In this document: positions 1 to 12,754 of the stretch, one piece after another | Position numbering within the stretch: position 1 is the stretch's first letter | How the letters are laid out: each line of letters starts with the position of its first letter | DNA from: Hemibagrus wyckioides | Lineage: Eukaryota > Chordata > Actinopteri > Siluriformes > Bagridae | DNA: 64,000 nt | NCBI RefSeq assembly: GCF_019097595.1 | Contig: NC_080714.1 | Coordinates: 23,420,759 to 23,484,758, forward strand | Direction: 5' to 3' | Position numbers and translations under genes: made by a program | The notes under the pieces: model-generated | The model's input: the letters and a program-made list of their open reading frames with translations, nothing else | Databases searched by the model: none | Told to the model about the DNA's origin: nothing

Positions 1-148
1 AGCTTGGCAACACTGGGATTTGAACTCACATTCCAATCACCTTCTGATCAGCCGTCCATATCCTTAACCACTGAGCTTCCACTTCCAGCAAACAAGGTTT
101 TGAATCTGGATACAGTTACTACCAAATCACATATATGATTAATTATGA

Positions 149-3100
149 TTTATCTTTAGGGGCATTATCTTGCTAAAAGTTTGTCTTTTTGGGCCATTAT
201 CTTGCTAAAAGTTTATCTTTGGGGGCATAATCCTGCTCAAAGTTGATCTTGGGGGCATAATCTTGCTAAAAGTTTGTCTTTTGGGGCATTATCTTGTTAA
301 AAGTTTATCTTTGGGGCATTATCTTGCTAAAAGTTTGTCTTTTTGGGGCATTATCTTGTTAAAAGTTTATCTTTGGGGCATTATCTTGCTTGAAGTTTAT
401 CTTTGGGGCATAATCTTGCTAAAAGTTTATCTTTGGGGGCATTATCTTGCTAAAAGTTTATCTTTGGGGGCATAATCTTGCTAAAAGTTGATCTTTGGGG
501 GCATTCTCTTTCTAAAAGTTTATCTTTGGGGCATTATCTTGCTAAAAGTTTATCTTTGGGGGCATTATCTTGCTAAAAGTTTATCTTTGGGGGCATAATC
601 TTGCTAAAAGTTGATCTTTGGGGGCATTCTCTTTCTAAAAGTTTATCTTTGGGAGCATTATCTTGCTAAAAGTTGATCTTTGGGGGCATAATCTTGCTAA
701 GAGTTTATCTTTGGGGGCATAATCTTGCTAAAAGTTGATCTTTGGGGGTATAATCTTGCTAAAAGTTTATCTTTGGGGGCATAATCTTGCTAAAAGTTGA
801 TCTTTGGGGGCATTCTCTTTCTAAAAGTTGATCTTTGGGGCATAATCTTGCTAAAAGTTTATCTTTGGGGGCATAATCTTGCTAAAAGTTGATCTTTGGG
901 GGCATTCTCTTTCTAAAAGTTGATCTTTGGGGCATAATCTTGCTAAAAGTTTATCTTTGGGGGCATAATCTTGCTAAAAGTTTATCTTTGGGGGCATAAT
1001 CTTGCTAAAAGTTTATCTTGGGGCCATTCTCTTTCTAAAAGTTTATCTTTGGGGCATAATCTTGCTAAAAGTTTATCTTTGGGGGCATAATCTTGCTAAA
1101 AGTTTATCTTGGGGCCATTCTCTTTCTAAAAGTTTATCTTTGGGGGCATAATCTTGCTAAAAGTTGATCTTTGGGGGCATTCTCTTTCTAAAAGTTGATC
1201 TTTGGGGGCATAATCTTGCTAAAAGTTTATCTTGGGGCCATTCTCTTTCTAAAAGTTGATCTTTGGGGCATAATCTTGCTAAAAGTTGATCTTTGGGGCA
1301 TAATCTTGCTAAAAGTTTATCTTTGGGGGCATAATCTTGCTAAAAGTTTATCATTGGGGGCATAATCTTGCTAAAGGTTATCATTGGGGTCATAATCTTG
1401 CTAAAAAATTATCTTTGGGGGCATAATCTTGCTAAAAGTTTATCTTGGGAGCATAATCTTGCTAAAGGTTTATCTTGGGGGCATAATCTTGCTAAAAGTT
1501 TATCTTTGGGGGCATAATCTTGCTAAAAGTTTATCTTTGGGGGCATAATCTTGCTAAAAGTTTATCTTGGGGCCATTCTCTTTCTAAAAGTTGATCTTTG
1601 GGGCATAATCTTGCTAAAAGTTGATCTTTGGGGGCATAATCTTGCTAAAAGTTTATCTTGGGGCCATTCTCTTTCTAAAAGTTGATCTTTGGGGCATAAT
1701 CTTGCTAAAAGTTGATCTTTGGGGCATAATCTTGCTAAAAGTTTATCTTTGGGGGCATAATCTTGCTAAAAGTTTATCTTTGGGGGCATAATCTTGCTAA
1801 AAGTTTATAATTGGGGGCATAATCTTGCTAAAAGTTTATCTTGGGGCCATTCTCTTTCTAAAAGTTGATCTTTGGGGCATAATCTTGCTAAAAGTTGATC
1901 TTTGGGGCATAATCTTGCTAAAAGTTTATCTTTGGGGGCATAATCTTGCTAAAAGTTTATCATTGGGGGCATAATCTTGCTAAAGGTTATCATTGGGGTC
2001 ATAATCTTGCTAAAAAATTATCTTTGGGGGCATAATCTTGCTAAAAGTTTATCTTGGGAGCATAATCTTGCTAAAGGTTTATCTTGGGGGCATAATCTTG
2101 CTAAAAGTTTATCTTTGGGGGCATAATCTTGCTAAAAGTTTATCTTGGGAGCATAATCTTGCTAAAGGTTTATCTTGGGGGCATTCTCTTTCTAAAAGTT
2201 GATCTTTGGGGGCATAATCTTGCTAAAAGATGATCTTTGGGGCCATTCTCTTTCTAAAAGTTATCTTTGGGGGCATAATCTTGCTAAAAGTTTATCTTGG
2301 GGCCATTCTCTTTCTAAAAGTTGATCTTTGGGGCATAATCTTGCTAAAAGTTGATCTTTGGGGCATAATCTTGCTAAAAGTTTATCTTTGGGGGCATAAT
2401 CTTGCTAAAAGTTTATCATTGGGGGCATAATCTTGCTAAAGGTTATCATTGGGGTCATAATCTTGCTAAAAAATTATCTTTGGGGGCATAATCTTGCTAA
2501 AAGTTTATCTTGGGAGCATAATCTTGCTAAAGGTTTATCTTGGGGGCATAATCTTGCTAAAAGTTTATCTTTGGGGGCATAATCTTGCTAAAAGTTTATC
2601 TTTGGGGGCATAATCTTGCTAAAAGTTTATCTTAAAGGCATAATCTTGCTAAAAGTTTATATTGGGGACATCCTCTTGCTAAAAGTTTATCTTTGTGGGG
2701 CATAATCTTGCTAAAGGTTTATCATTGGAGGCATAATCTTGCTAAAACTTTATCTTTGGGGGCATAATCTTGCTAAAAGTTTATCATTGTGGGCATAATC
2801 TTGCTAAAACATTATCTTTGGGGGCATAATCTTGCTAAAGGTTGATCTTTGGGGGCATAATCTTGCTAAAAGTTTATCATTGGGGGCATAATCTTGCTAA
2901 AACATTATCTTTGGGGGCATAATCTTGCTAAAGGTTGATCTTTGGGGGCATAATCTTGCTAAAAGTTTAACTTTGGGGGCATAATCTTGCTAAAAGTTTA
3001 TCTTTGGGGGCATAATCTTGCTAAAAGTTTATCTTTGGGGGCATAATCTTGCTAAAGGTTGATCTTTGGGGGCATAATCTTGCTAAAAGTTTAACTTTGG

Positions 3101-3207
3101 GGGCATAATCTTGCTAAAAGTTTAACTTTGGGGGCATAATCTTGCTAAAAGTTTATCTTTGGGGGCATAATCTTGCTAAAAGTTTATCTTTGGGGGCGTA
3201 ATCTTGC
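149..3207. repeat. Long minisatellite, about 31-bp unit, roughly 100 copies
   Basis: A head-to-tail array with a core such as ATAATCTTGCTAAAAG followed by a TTTATCTTTGGGGGC-like half. Units are 28-32 bp. Two main variants recur: one with ATAATCTTGC and one with ATTCTCTTTC in the first half. A rare marker variant with CTAAAAAATTATC appears at 1401, 2010 and 2466 inside the same surrounding unit order, so blocks of many units have been copied within the array. The short open frames across it, rich in K-S-L-S-L-G, are by-products of the unit and are not genes. It sits in the intron upstream of the first visible fibcd1 exon. Confidence 0.97.
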
Positions 3208-6039
3208 AGCCAAGTTTTGGATTAAAACAGCTTGGTACATAGCCATCAGTCTCTGGAGACTCTGAAACACTGAAATAAAATAAAAATGCTGTGTTAATAA
3301 GAACATTTGATCTCCTATACATCCATCTGCCTTGTCCGCAAGATTCAACCCATTAACCAGATTCAGAAACACATGTGCTAGCAAAAAAATAAAAATAAAA
3401 ATCCATCCCTGCTTTGCTTCCTGAGCTGAGATTCATGGTTATCTAATCCTAAAGGCTTTACCACGTATCCTGCAGAACGAGTCGTAGGCGAAACCGAGCT
3501 CACTGTCTGGCCTGTAATATAATGAGGAAGCCACAGTGAGGTCTGCAGCTTGTGTACTTGGCAGGTGGATCGGTGTTTTGATTTTATTTCTGGCCTCCTC
3601 TCAGTTATATGAGAAGCCCAGGGATTCAGCGCTGGTCCAGCCATCACACAGAGATCAGCTGGAGCCTTTATCTATACAAAAATGAAACATGTTGGACATA
3701 TTGCAGTGGATTATCTGTTTCTCTTTGGAAGGTATAACGAAGAGATTGCAGTGTGTGAGTGATGCAAAGTATTGAAACCTATATAGAGTTACAGTTCTAG
3801 ACATGATACTCGTGAAAGGTATCACAAATGATACTCATTTTTAATATCCTGCTACTCAGTACTAGTGCATTAGCGTCCCTAATGAACCGTGGTCTGTTTC
3901 TTTGTACCAGAGGTTTTTGCGACATCTTTTCATTTGGCTCGGTTGGATTCACATTGCAAGTTTTCACCTACATCAGTTTGGGTGCGCATTTATCGGTCAG
4001 TAACTTGGCAGTGCTTTGGTGGCTGCTTCATATCGCAGATAAAGTGTTTAAAGTTCATTTTCTTAATGAAAAATATTAGTGTAGCAATATAACAAATTTT
4101 TATATTCTATAAAACAATAAAAAATATTTTTTCCTTCCGCTTTTCCTGCCACTGGTAGTAGGCTGAAACGGTCACTGGATCACAATTTTATTAAGTCATT
4201 TGCAGAACAGTCAATAAATACAGGGTATTGAGTACCTACTAGAAACAAGGTAGGATTGAAAGCACCCTCAGAACCACTGGCCCATAAGACAATCTCATTC
4301 AATTAGCAAGGTAAGCAGACCGTTCACAATTAGACCAACCGCACTGGCTGTTCAGAACGTTGAAATGAAAACTCACAACAATGGTTCGTGTCCATGGAAA
4401 TTCAATTCCGAATCTGACCCCATGAATCCTAGCCTCAGTAGTGTGGGCAAAACCTGCAATATCTTCATTAATGGAAGTAGCCATTTGGGTGAAATATCAG
4501 GACCACAAATTTCTATTACACGATATTGATTGTATCAGTAAAAAAAGGCAGCTGGCTATGGAATTGATCCCTTGAAAGAAAGCTGTGCATCTTTATCTGT
4601 CCATCCATTACATCAATAAGCCTTTTCTCTTCAGAGCACCTCCACTTTATTTAAGCTTAAAAGCAATAGGGAGGTAAGAACGACTGAAGGCGTCTTTGTG
4701 TGACACTGTTGAACCTGAGCAATCATTGAGTGCTCTCTTCGCTTTGTGTTATATTCTGCTCTGGTTCTGATCTCCGCGCTATTGGTATAACTCTGCCATG
4801 GGTGCAGTGCCACTGAAAGATGAGCTGAAGAGTAGAATGCTGCTATGCTTTTATTTTAGATACCCTTGGCTCTATCCTCATGTCCTTTGCCTTACCAGCA
4901 TCGCTTCACTGACAACACATAAAAGCTCTTCTCAAAATATTGTCCATGCCTGGTTGAGCATGGCCTCATGATCTTGAGCCGCTATTGTCCGGGGCCAGAG
5001 GAGCAGGATGGTGGTGGAAGTGTGGGTGTGTAACTGTGTGATGGAATGTCTGCAGTCACTGGCTCCCTGATTGGTATTCCGATTGGCATTCGCTAGTAAA
5101 ATGTTTAAAAGGCTCTGTGCTCTCACAGTCCCCTAGAGGTGCTCTTTGAAAGGTCCTCAGTTTCACAGAGGAAGACAAGCCTGATGCTTTATACACATGC
5201 TGTGTAGCGTAGCACAGCATACCGTCTCGGTGAGTCAGAGTTTGTCTGCCAAAGCCCTCCCACGGTGGACTTGTGAGACCTGTGTTCACAAATCATGTGC
5301 TAATCTAGTATTAGATTTCTTAAGGGTTATGGACTTCTTGAAAGCACAAATTGATGCGATATATACATTATATGTGTAGATATGTCTTCCTTTCCAATGC
5401 TGCATAGTTTCAAGATATTTTCATATTTTAAATGTGCCATGGTTTATTGCTCATCATAGGTCTTTCATTATTTACAGCGAACCCTTGCTTCCTTTATATG
5501 TACCTTTGTTGAGTTTTGGGAGAACCGGAGAGCATTTTAACCCTTTTTACCAGTACACTGGCATTTCATTCTGCTGGCCCATGACATTTTCAGTATAATC
5601 AAATGACTTATTTCATCATCTGATAGTATGATATAAAACTAGTCAGGACACTGTTGGCTTTCGGTGTGATGGTTTTATCTCTGTTTGGATAACCTAACAC
5701 AGAATTGTAGTGGTTGAAGATAACGCCTTCACATTTTAAGTGCTTATAAAGATGCACCTGGGGCATTTTAGAGAGGAGAAATGTGTTTGATATCACTATT
5801 TACTGGGTTTTTTTTGGAACTTTGCTATGAATTTATTGCCCCTTGTAGGCTAGGTAATAACAGAAATACTTATGAAAACTGAAAATTTTAAGAGCCCTGG
5901 GTGTTTACTTTCATATGAGCTTCTATCCAGCACTGTGAAATGTGACATGACAAAGAAATTTAGTGTTGAACATGGGCACAACCATAACAGATGGAAATTC
6001 CATTTTTTTTAGTTAAGCGCAGTTAACTTACTTCAAGTG

Positions 6040-6262
6040 ATTTATGCTCTGGGTTGTTGATCGGAAGGTCAGGGTTCAAGCCCCAGCACTGCCAATCTGC
6101 CACTGTTGGGCAATTGAGCAAGGCCCTTAACCCTCTCTGCTCCAGGGGCTCTGCATCCCTGTGCTCTGATCCCAACTTCCTCAGCTGGGATATGCGAAGA
6201 AAAGGATTCCGCTGTGCTATAATGTATGTGTGGCGATAATAATAAAGGCTTCTTGTCCTTCT
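6040..6262 (+). mobile_element. tRNA-headed fish SINE, 5'-truncated
   Basis: Contains a B-box-like segment (GGGTTCAAGCC) followed by the common fish SINE body: a GAGCAAGGCCCTTAACCCTC stretch, a CTCTGCTCCAGGGG stretch and an A-rich AATAATAAAGG tail. The 5' A-box part is degenerate. The same family recurs at 15946. The layout resembles the Mermaid-type SINEs reported from catfish, but the family name is from memory and not verified. Confidence 0.75.
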
Positions 6263-6728
6263 TCTAGATTAGTAGTCCTACAGTACTAATGATGGGTAGA
6301 CTAGCTTGTCTTGCTTAGGCAGCTTGGATGATGGATCATAGCAATTACACTAATCAGTGCAGTCTCAGGGAAAAAAAACGCAAAAACAAGTGTGGTCATC
6401 TAAATGGTGAAGGTTCTACAACTTTACTATAGCCCCAAGTCTTTTGAAATAATCCAATCAGGATTGAGTAATTGAAAGTATAGCCCTGGTATTACATCTA
6501 GCAACTGCATGAATGAAGATTTTAGTGCAGGTTTTGCTCGCCATTACCACGGCTGGGATAGATGGGGTTTGATTAATGGCTCATCAGTGGATATATTGAT
6601 TGTTGTGTGTTCTCAGGTATTGCAGTCTGAAACTGTGGTTTGGAATGTGGCATCAGATTTCCGATAGTTCCACAGTGGATAGATGCATTTCTATACATGG
6701 GTTAGAATAGCCAAAAGGCAATGGCCTT

Positions 6729-6732
<4 letters not shown>

Positions 6733-6759
<27 letters not shown>
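6733..6759. repeat. (TG)n microsatellite
   Basis: A TG dinucleotide run of about 13 copies. It produces spurious C-V-C-V frames on the plus strand. Confidence 0.95.
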
Positions 6760-7958
6760 TGGAGGGCATTTTGTTTGGTGTGGAGGTGTGATGGGGTGGG
6801 AAGTGTGGTGTGGACTATTTATGTGGTATCACTGTTTTATCTTTTTTTATCTAGACAATCAAAACAAGGGACTGGCCAACACACTAGAACATTTACTTGC
6901 CTGGTAGGGTAGCTAATAAATTTATGATTTATCCACCCCTGTTAGCAATGAGATGGTTGGAAAACTCAAGAAAGTGTGGGACAATAAAGGTTATCGTATC
7001 TTGTCTTATCTTGAAAGGCTGAAATTCCTTTTTAAGCACTTCTATTGATTCTCTACAAAGGTTCTGTGTGACTTGTGTACTTATAGGAGGGAGCCTATGT
7101 TATAGCTTGCATTCATCCCCACACCGTTGTGCAAGTCTTTCTTGCTTCACGGCCAACTGTGATGCTCTCATTAGTTGCACAGGGGGCCGGAGGCAAGGTT
7201 TCCTAATCCCAGCAGACATCAGACATTATTGCTTTATTCTGCAGAGACTACTCTCTGCAGCCTAATGATGGCTGTAGATTGGCGTCTTCTATGCATATTT
7301 ATTATCTTTCAAAAAATATGACTGAGACCGCAGAAGATTCAGTGGAGTATGAGGAAACGAGTCCTGCAGGCTTGTTGTGGTTAGTTTCTCTCCATGGGTA
7401 TATTGTAAACATTCAGCACACAGCAGGGTAATAGGAATGCAGCTCGCGACCCCTAAAGTATAATGATTTTCACCATGGGGATGGAAGAGAAAATAATTAT
7501 CATAAATTTCCCCAGTATTCAGTAGAGGGTTCTGCAAGCAGCTGTTTTTTTATTTATTATACATATAGACATATTAAAGTATATAGATCTCAGGGGGAAA
7601 ACATCTTAATTGTAGCATGCACATGTTTATTGTCTGTTGTGTAGTGGGCTGTTGATTTAACAGCTCAAAGATGCAGTGGAGTAATAAACACCCACTTATT
7701 ACTGTGCTTGTTCCTAATTTTCTTGACATGTGCTGCTGGCTTAGAGTGTCAAGTGAATTACTTAACTGTCAACTGTAAAGCATGAGTGACCATGACATCT
7801 TTAAAACAGATAAACATGTGGTAGCTCTGGTCTTCTGTTCCAAATACTTTCATTTTAAATCCTTTTGTCTCTTTCTCTTTATGTTTGTCTAACGCTTACT
7901 TATCTACCGTCTCTTTTTCCTCAATACTTTTGTGTTCCTCCCTCTATTTCTCTCACAG

Positions 7959-8438
7959 AGGACGAGCTGCAGTTACCTCCTGTGCACCATTCTGCTCTTT
8001 GTTGCTGTGCTGCTAGCTGTTACAGTAACAGGCACCATCCTCTTAATGAACCACTCCCAGGCACCCTCAGGCCCCGATGCTCCTCCCCTCATCACTACCA
8101 ATCAGGACGAAGGCAATGCCCTGGTGACGGTGGAGAGAGGCGATGGCTCCCGCATTAACATCTTCATCGACCCCAACTGCCCCGACTACAACAGCAACTT
8201 CCTGCGATTGGAGGGGTTACAAACGTCACTGCTGCACTCGCTCAGCCACCATGACACAGACCTGAAGTCCGTGAAGGGACAGGAGCGTGCATTGCTTGTC
8301 CAGTTGGCTGAGGAAATTGCTAAGCTGTCAGCCCATGGCAGCCAGCTGAAGGCGGAATACAATGCACTGAGGCAGGGCCAGAGCAGCATCAGCCAGGAGA
8401 TCAGCATGCTGCAGACCGAGCAGGCCAGGCTCGTCCAG
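7959..8438 (+). CDS. fibcd1: fibcd1 exon: transmembrane anchor and start of coiled coil
   Basis: A 480-base exon (160 codons, phase 0 at both ends). The acceptor TTTCTCTCACAG precedes AGG at 7959, and the donor CAG|GTGAGAA follows 8438. The peptide opens R-T-S-C-S-Y and has a membrane segment at residues 6-30 (core CTILLFVAVLLAVTVTG), then an N-H-S sequon at 31-33. Next come the family-typical LVTVERGDGS and IDPNCPDYNSNFLRLE stretches and a Leu/Gln-rich heptad region ending in LQTEQARLVQ. This matches human FIBCD1 (core LCTVLLALAVLLAVAVTG, LVTVER, LQSEQGRLIQ). FIBCD1 is a type II receptor that tetramerises and binds acetyl groups on chitin and other glycans at the cell surface. The orthology call rests on this match plus the four downstream exons. 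Confidence 0.95.
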
Positions 8439-8525
8439 GTGAGAACCTCACTTTGTTGAACTTGTGGGTTAGGAGTTGATAAATTGTCCAGACCCACAGC
8501 TTGAGCTAACACTCATTTCTTTATA

Positions 8526-9074
8526 TACACCAATCAAGCATAACATTATGACCCCCTGCCTAATATTGTGTTGGTCCTCCTTTTGCTGCCAAAACAGCCG
8601 TGACCCGTCCTGCACTGTGTTTTCTGACACCTTTCTATCAGAACCAGCATTAACTTCTTCAGCAATTTGAGCAACAGTAGCTCGTCTGTTGGATCGGATC
8701 ACACGGGCCAGCCTTCACTCCCCACGTGCATCAGTGAGAGGCCGTCCATGACCCTGTCACCGGTTCACCACTGTTCCTTCCTTGGACCACTTTTGATAGA
8801 TACTGACCACTGCAGACCGGGAACACCCCAGAAGAGCTGCAGTTTTGGAGATGCTCTGATCCAGACGTCTAGCTATCACAATTTGGCCCTTGTCAAACTC
8901 GCTCAAATCCTTACACTTGTCCATTTTTCCTGCTTCTAACACATCAACTCTGAGGACAAAATGTTCACTTGCTGCCTAATATATCCCACCCACTAACAGG
9001 TGCCATGATGAGGAGATCATCAGTGTTAATCACTTTTGCTCATAATGCTCATAATGTTATGCCTGATCGGTGTA
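8526..9074 (-). mobile_element. Internally deleted Tc1-like element, copy 1
   Basis: Terminal inverted repeats are visible: TACACCAATCAAGCATAAC on the left and the inverse of TACACCGATCAGGCATAAC on the right, with TA at both ends as expected for Tc1/mariner insertion. On the minus strand it encodes a broken transposase N-terminus: [16 protein letters not shown], then the helix-turn-helix part ([20 protein letters not shown]), then RSNRRATVAQIAEEVNAGSD. It then jumps to the 3' end (LFWQQKEDQ). The catalytic DDE part is missing, so it cannot be autonomous. The same junction occurs in the copies at 22940 and 34588. Confidence 0.9.
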
Positions 9075-10717
9075 TAATCTCAAAATCCAACAACACAAAT
9101 CCGAACACCAGTAACACCACAACATTTTCACCACACACACAAAAAAAAAAACAACAAATATGTAAATGGAAATTAGAATTTTGGAAATAGCACTGCAGAG
9201 TTCAAATACAAATACAAATGAACTTGTCTTAACGTGCCGCATACCTCAGGCATGTCCAGCTGTAGCATTAAGAAGGGTTTGAGAGCTTGTTTAAGTTTAA
9301 TGTATGTGTTCAATAATATGTGTGGGTTTTGTTTTTCACACGGTTAGTTTAAAACGTGCAGCAGCGCTGTTCAGTGCACAAATGATGGAATGGTTTATAC
9401 TGAACTTGAGAAATGAAATTTGACTTGGTGCTGCATTTTGAAGACATACCTTTAGATATTCACTAAGACTTTCCAACAGCAAACACTGGCAAACACGTGA
9501 GAATATCTTGTTTACTCACCCAAGTTTCTACGACTTCAAACACAAGTTATTAATAACTTATAAAAACAAGATTCCCCTAAAACTTTCTTCTTTCAGTCTG
9601 CAGAAAGCTCCAAAAATTTGCTAACCTGCATGCAGACATGCATATAAATGAGAGTGACGATCGACTGATAAACTGATTTCAACCTTCTGAGTGTTGCAAT
9701 CAGATATCTATCAGATGTTCTGCAGGCTTATTTCCGCGTCTAACATAATACCCAGCATTGCAAATGTGCAAGAAATGTGAGTGAGATTTTGAAGGTGTAT
9801 GCTAGCATCTTGCTAAGCCTCTACTTTGCCCAGCTGTAGGTACGGTTATGTAAATCACAATCTATTCAGTAATGAATGACTCGCAGATTGAACTCCAGCA
9901 GAGGCACAAGTTTTCACACATGCTGACACAGAAGATCAGGTAAATTACAAGCCCTTCAGAGGTTTAAATTACCGCGTGTTAAAGCATAGCGCTTCAGGAA
10001 TGTACACTGACCTGAAGCCGATGCTGTCTGGAGGCGCTCTTTCAAATCTAGTGATTGTAGTGGGCAGGGGGATGATTTAGAGAAGCACCCGTGTAACCTT
10101 TAATAGTGTTGTTTGAGTCCTGAGCAGCAGACTGAGACTGATAGAACCAACTGTCTCACCACTTAGAGCAGCATTTTATGAATTCAGACAGTGAACAAGG
10201 ATCATATTTTCATTTGATTTCCTCAACCAGGCAATAAATACAAGTCTGTATCAGTGGGGATGAACCATCTTCTGTAAATCCCTGTGGTGTGTCTGGTTAT
10301 AATTTGTCATATTCACTTAGGCAAGTTTTGAAATGGGTTTTGAAGGACACCTGGACTGGTACACGATTTCTTTTCTTAAACGGATTTGAAGAGCACCCAA
10401 TCCCATGCTGATTATTTTAGAATAATGGTAAAAAAAAACAACCCCAATGTTCCACTCATCTCCTGAGGAGAATTTAGACAAGAGCTATGTTTTGTGTTTT
10501 GTGAGAGCTGTCCTGGGCAGCTTCTGTTTTGTGCATTATTTGTCCCAGACAGCCCCTCTAACCACCCCACTGAACTTCTGCCTCCGCTAATGAATGAGTT
10601 ACTGAATAGTATGGAGGTGGTGGCTGTAGAAATGTTGTCATTAGTGGCGAAAATGAAAAAGGTAGGAATTTATCGGAAGTTAACTGGGAGGAAGGTGAAG
10701 ATTCAGTTCTTTCAACT

Positions 10718-10830
10718 CCATTTATTCATTTGGAAAATGCTTTTATCTAACGCGACTTACAATTGAGCTGATAAGCTGACGGTTAAGGGGCTTCCTCAGC
10801 TTCTTAACCAGAAATCAGAGTGCTTCCTGG
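10718..10830 (-). mobile_element. SINE fragment, reverse orientation
   Basis: Contains the conserved fish SINE body in reverse: an ATGCTTTTATCTAACGCGAC stretch, TTACAATTGAG, then GGTTAAGGGGCTTCCTCAGC. These correspond to the GTCGCTCTGGATAAGAGTGT and GAGCAAGGCCCTTAACC blocks of the forward copies at 52665 and 61715. The tRNA-like head is degraded. Confidence 0.6.
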
Positions 10831-11752
10831 TATTATGCCTGGTATTGGCCTTTCTTTGTAAGTTGAGTGCTCTTCTCATTTAGAATGAGAGGAATTGCTG
10901 ATGTGCTGAGTGCATTTGTAAAGCCAAGAAAAAGTCTGCTTTTGTAGATTTCTGGCAAGGTACCTGTAGAAAATTCTGTCCATTTTGGTGGACACCTTGG
11001 TAACACTCCTTTATATATATATACATGACTACATTCTTACTATATTTACTTAAAAAGGGGTAGAGACCTATAAACTAGGACCTATGGATTTTTTTGCTTT
11101 GTTTATTTCAGGCCTGAAATTGCCATTTTGGGGCATCAATAGGGTTCAGCAAGGTTGGCTTTTTTTTTGTTGCTGTTTAACATAATACATGTCATAGCCT
11201 CATTTATATCTCAAGCATTGGCCATGTTCAGTGTCTACATGGTCTCTGTCTGTGGCAATCATCTGACTTAGCACAATTCTCTGGATCATTAAAGATACCT
11301 GAGGATTCTGGCCTCATTTAACATTTCTTCCCCTCACTCCCTGGAAACATAAAGCAGAGGAAGTGCAGAAAGCCCCATTACATTCACTAGATTTAATAAC
11401 GCTGCTCCAGTTTCACTATGTGTCATATATGAAACTTAAGAAAGGCGGTGGTATGGAATGGTTAGCAAACTTAATGTCAGTGGAAAAGTTTCACCAAATC
11501 CCCCAGCAGAAAAATACCCTGATGGAGGAATGTTCCATTAAAATATATGAGTTCATTTTAATATATACTTTTTTATGATTCCCTTCTTGCAGACATATAT
11601 TATTATTTTAGAACTATGTCTTGGATTAATTAATAAAAGTATTATGACTAAAGGTTTTAATTAAAAGTTTTGCTCTCTCACACATGGGATGTTGGTTTCC
11701 ATACAACAGTATTATATTTTTTGTTAATGGGTTTTCTACCAATTGTCATAGG

Positions 11753-11821
<69 letters not shown>

Positions 11822-11830
11822 ATATATATA
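11753..11830. repeat. (A)n followed by (TA)n
   Basis: About 28 A residues, then about 25 TA copies, with a short interrupted TA tail. Possibly the decayed tail of a retroposed sequence, but no body is recognisable upstream. The minus-strand frame rich in Y-I-Y-I is an artefact. Confidence 0.95.
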
Positions 11831-12655
11831 ATCAGTGTATGTAAATATATATACATTTGCTAACATGGAGATTTGAACAGTATCTTTATCTAACGCATAT
11901 TGTGTCATACCACTGTAAATTTTCGCTTTCTATATTTGTCACACTAAATATTTTGTTAGGAACCTAGCAAGAACCCATAGATCACAATTTTAAATTATAG
12001 GAGCATAGGTAAATGCTCCCTATAGATAACTTCTCATCAGAAACAGTAGAATTAATTAGTCCCTATTATCTATATATTAAAATGAGAGAAAATACATAGG
12101 CAGTTTTGCAAATGCTTATGTATTTTTGCAAATGCCTATGCAAAAATTTTTGTTTTGTGACTGATAAATTAATCTGAAATGGTGCCATATCACTAAACAT
12201 AATAAATCATTACAAGGCATTAGACATTCCAATGCATACATCAGCACACTTTCTCGAATGGTTAAGGGTATTGTTTATTTATTTTTGCACGAAAAATTTA
12301 ATAACTGCAATCTAATTTTGTGTGATAGACAAATGCAATAACCTGATTCATCGCTGCCATTTTGGGAATTTTACTTTGAATTAGCTCTAGGGTCTGTTTC
12401 CAGATGAAAGCGGAATGGTTGAGAGTGACTGATCGTAACTGTCAGAAGTAACTTCTTTGAGCAGGAGAAAGGTAGTATGCACTCTTCTGTGTTCCAGCAA
12501 ACAGACGAACGGAGCTGGGTAAACAAAAACAGAAAAAAATAATGAAAACCTCATAAACACATTTCACCAGAGAGATGAGGAAATGGTTTGAATCTGGCAT
12601 AAAGATTAAATGTTGCAACGAGAATGTTGGGGAAAGTAATGAGGTTTAACAAGCA

Positions 12656-12660
<5 letters not shown>

Positions 12661-12750
<90 letters not shown>
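12661..12750. repeat. (TA)45 microsatellite
   Basis: An uninterrupted 90-base AT/TA run, self-complementary and so able to extrude as a cruciform. It creates a spurious Y-I-Y-I frame on the minus strand. Confidence 0.97.

Positions 12751-12754
<4 letters not shown>

Larger units (their letters stand above)
1..7958 (+). other. fibcd1: fibcd1 intron upstream of first visible exon (partial)
   Basis: Inferred intron. The exon at 7959 opens in phase 0 inside the protein, and I found no match here to the short N-terminal cytoplasmic exon expected in FIBCD1 (no candidate start followed by the conserved W-K). Besides the minisatellite, it holds a SINE (6040-6262) and a TG run (6733-6759). Between 3208 and 6039, and between 6265 and about 7860, I see no coding exon or recognisable repeat. 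The stretch 7860-7958 is pyrimidine-rich and leads into the acceptor. Confidence 0.7.

Noticed and set aside
263..475. Open frame with repeated L-A-K-S-L-S-L-G peptide
   Set aside because: Produced by the 31-base minisatellite. The frame is not kept through the array.
149..3207. Regularly spaced repeats that could suggest a CRISPR array
   Set aside because: Units are directly adjacent with no unique spacers, and the surrounding DNA is vertebrate intron sequence.
3378..3647. 89-residue minus-strand frame that could be the missing first exon of fibcd1
   Set aside because: Wrong strand and no resemblance to the expected cytoplasmic N-terminus.
8186..8512. 108-residue open frame on the minus strand over a fibcd1 exon
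   Set aside because: Antisense shadow of the GC-rich exon at 7959-8438; its peptide resembles nothing I know.
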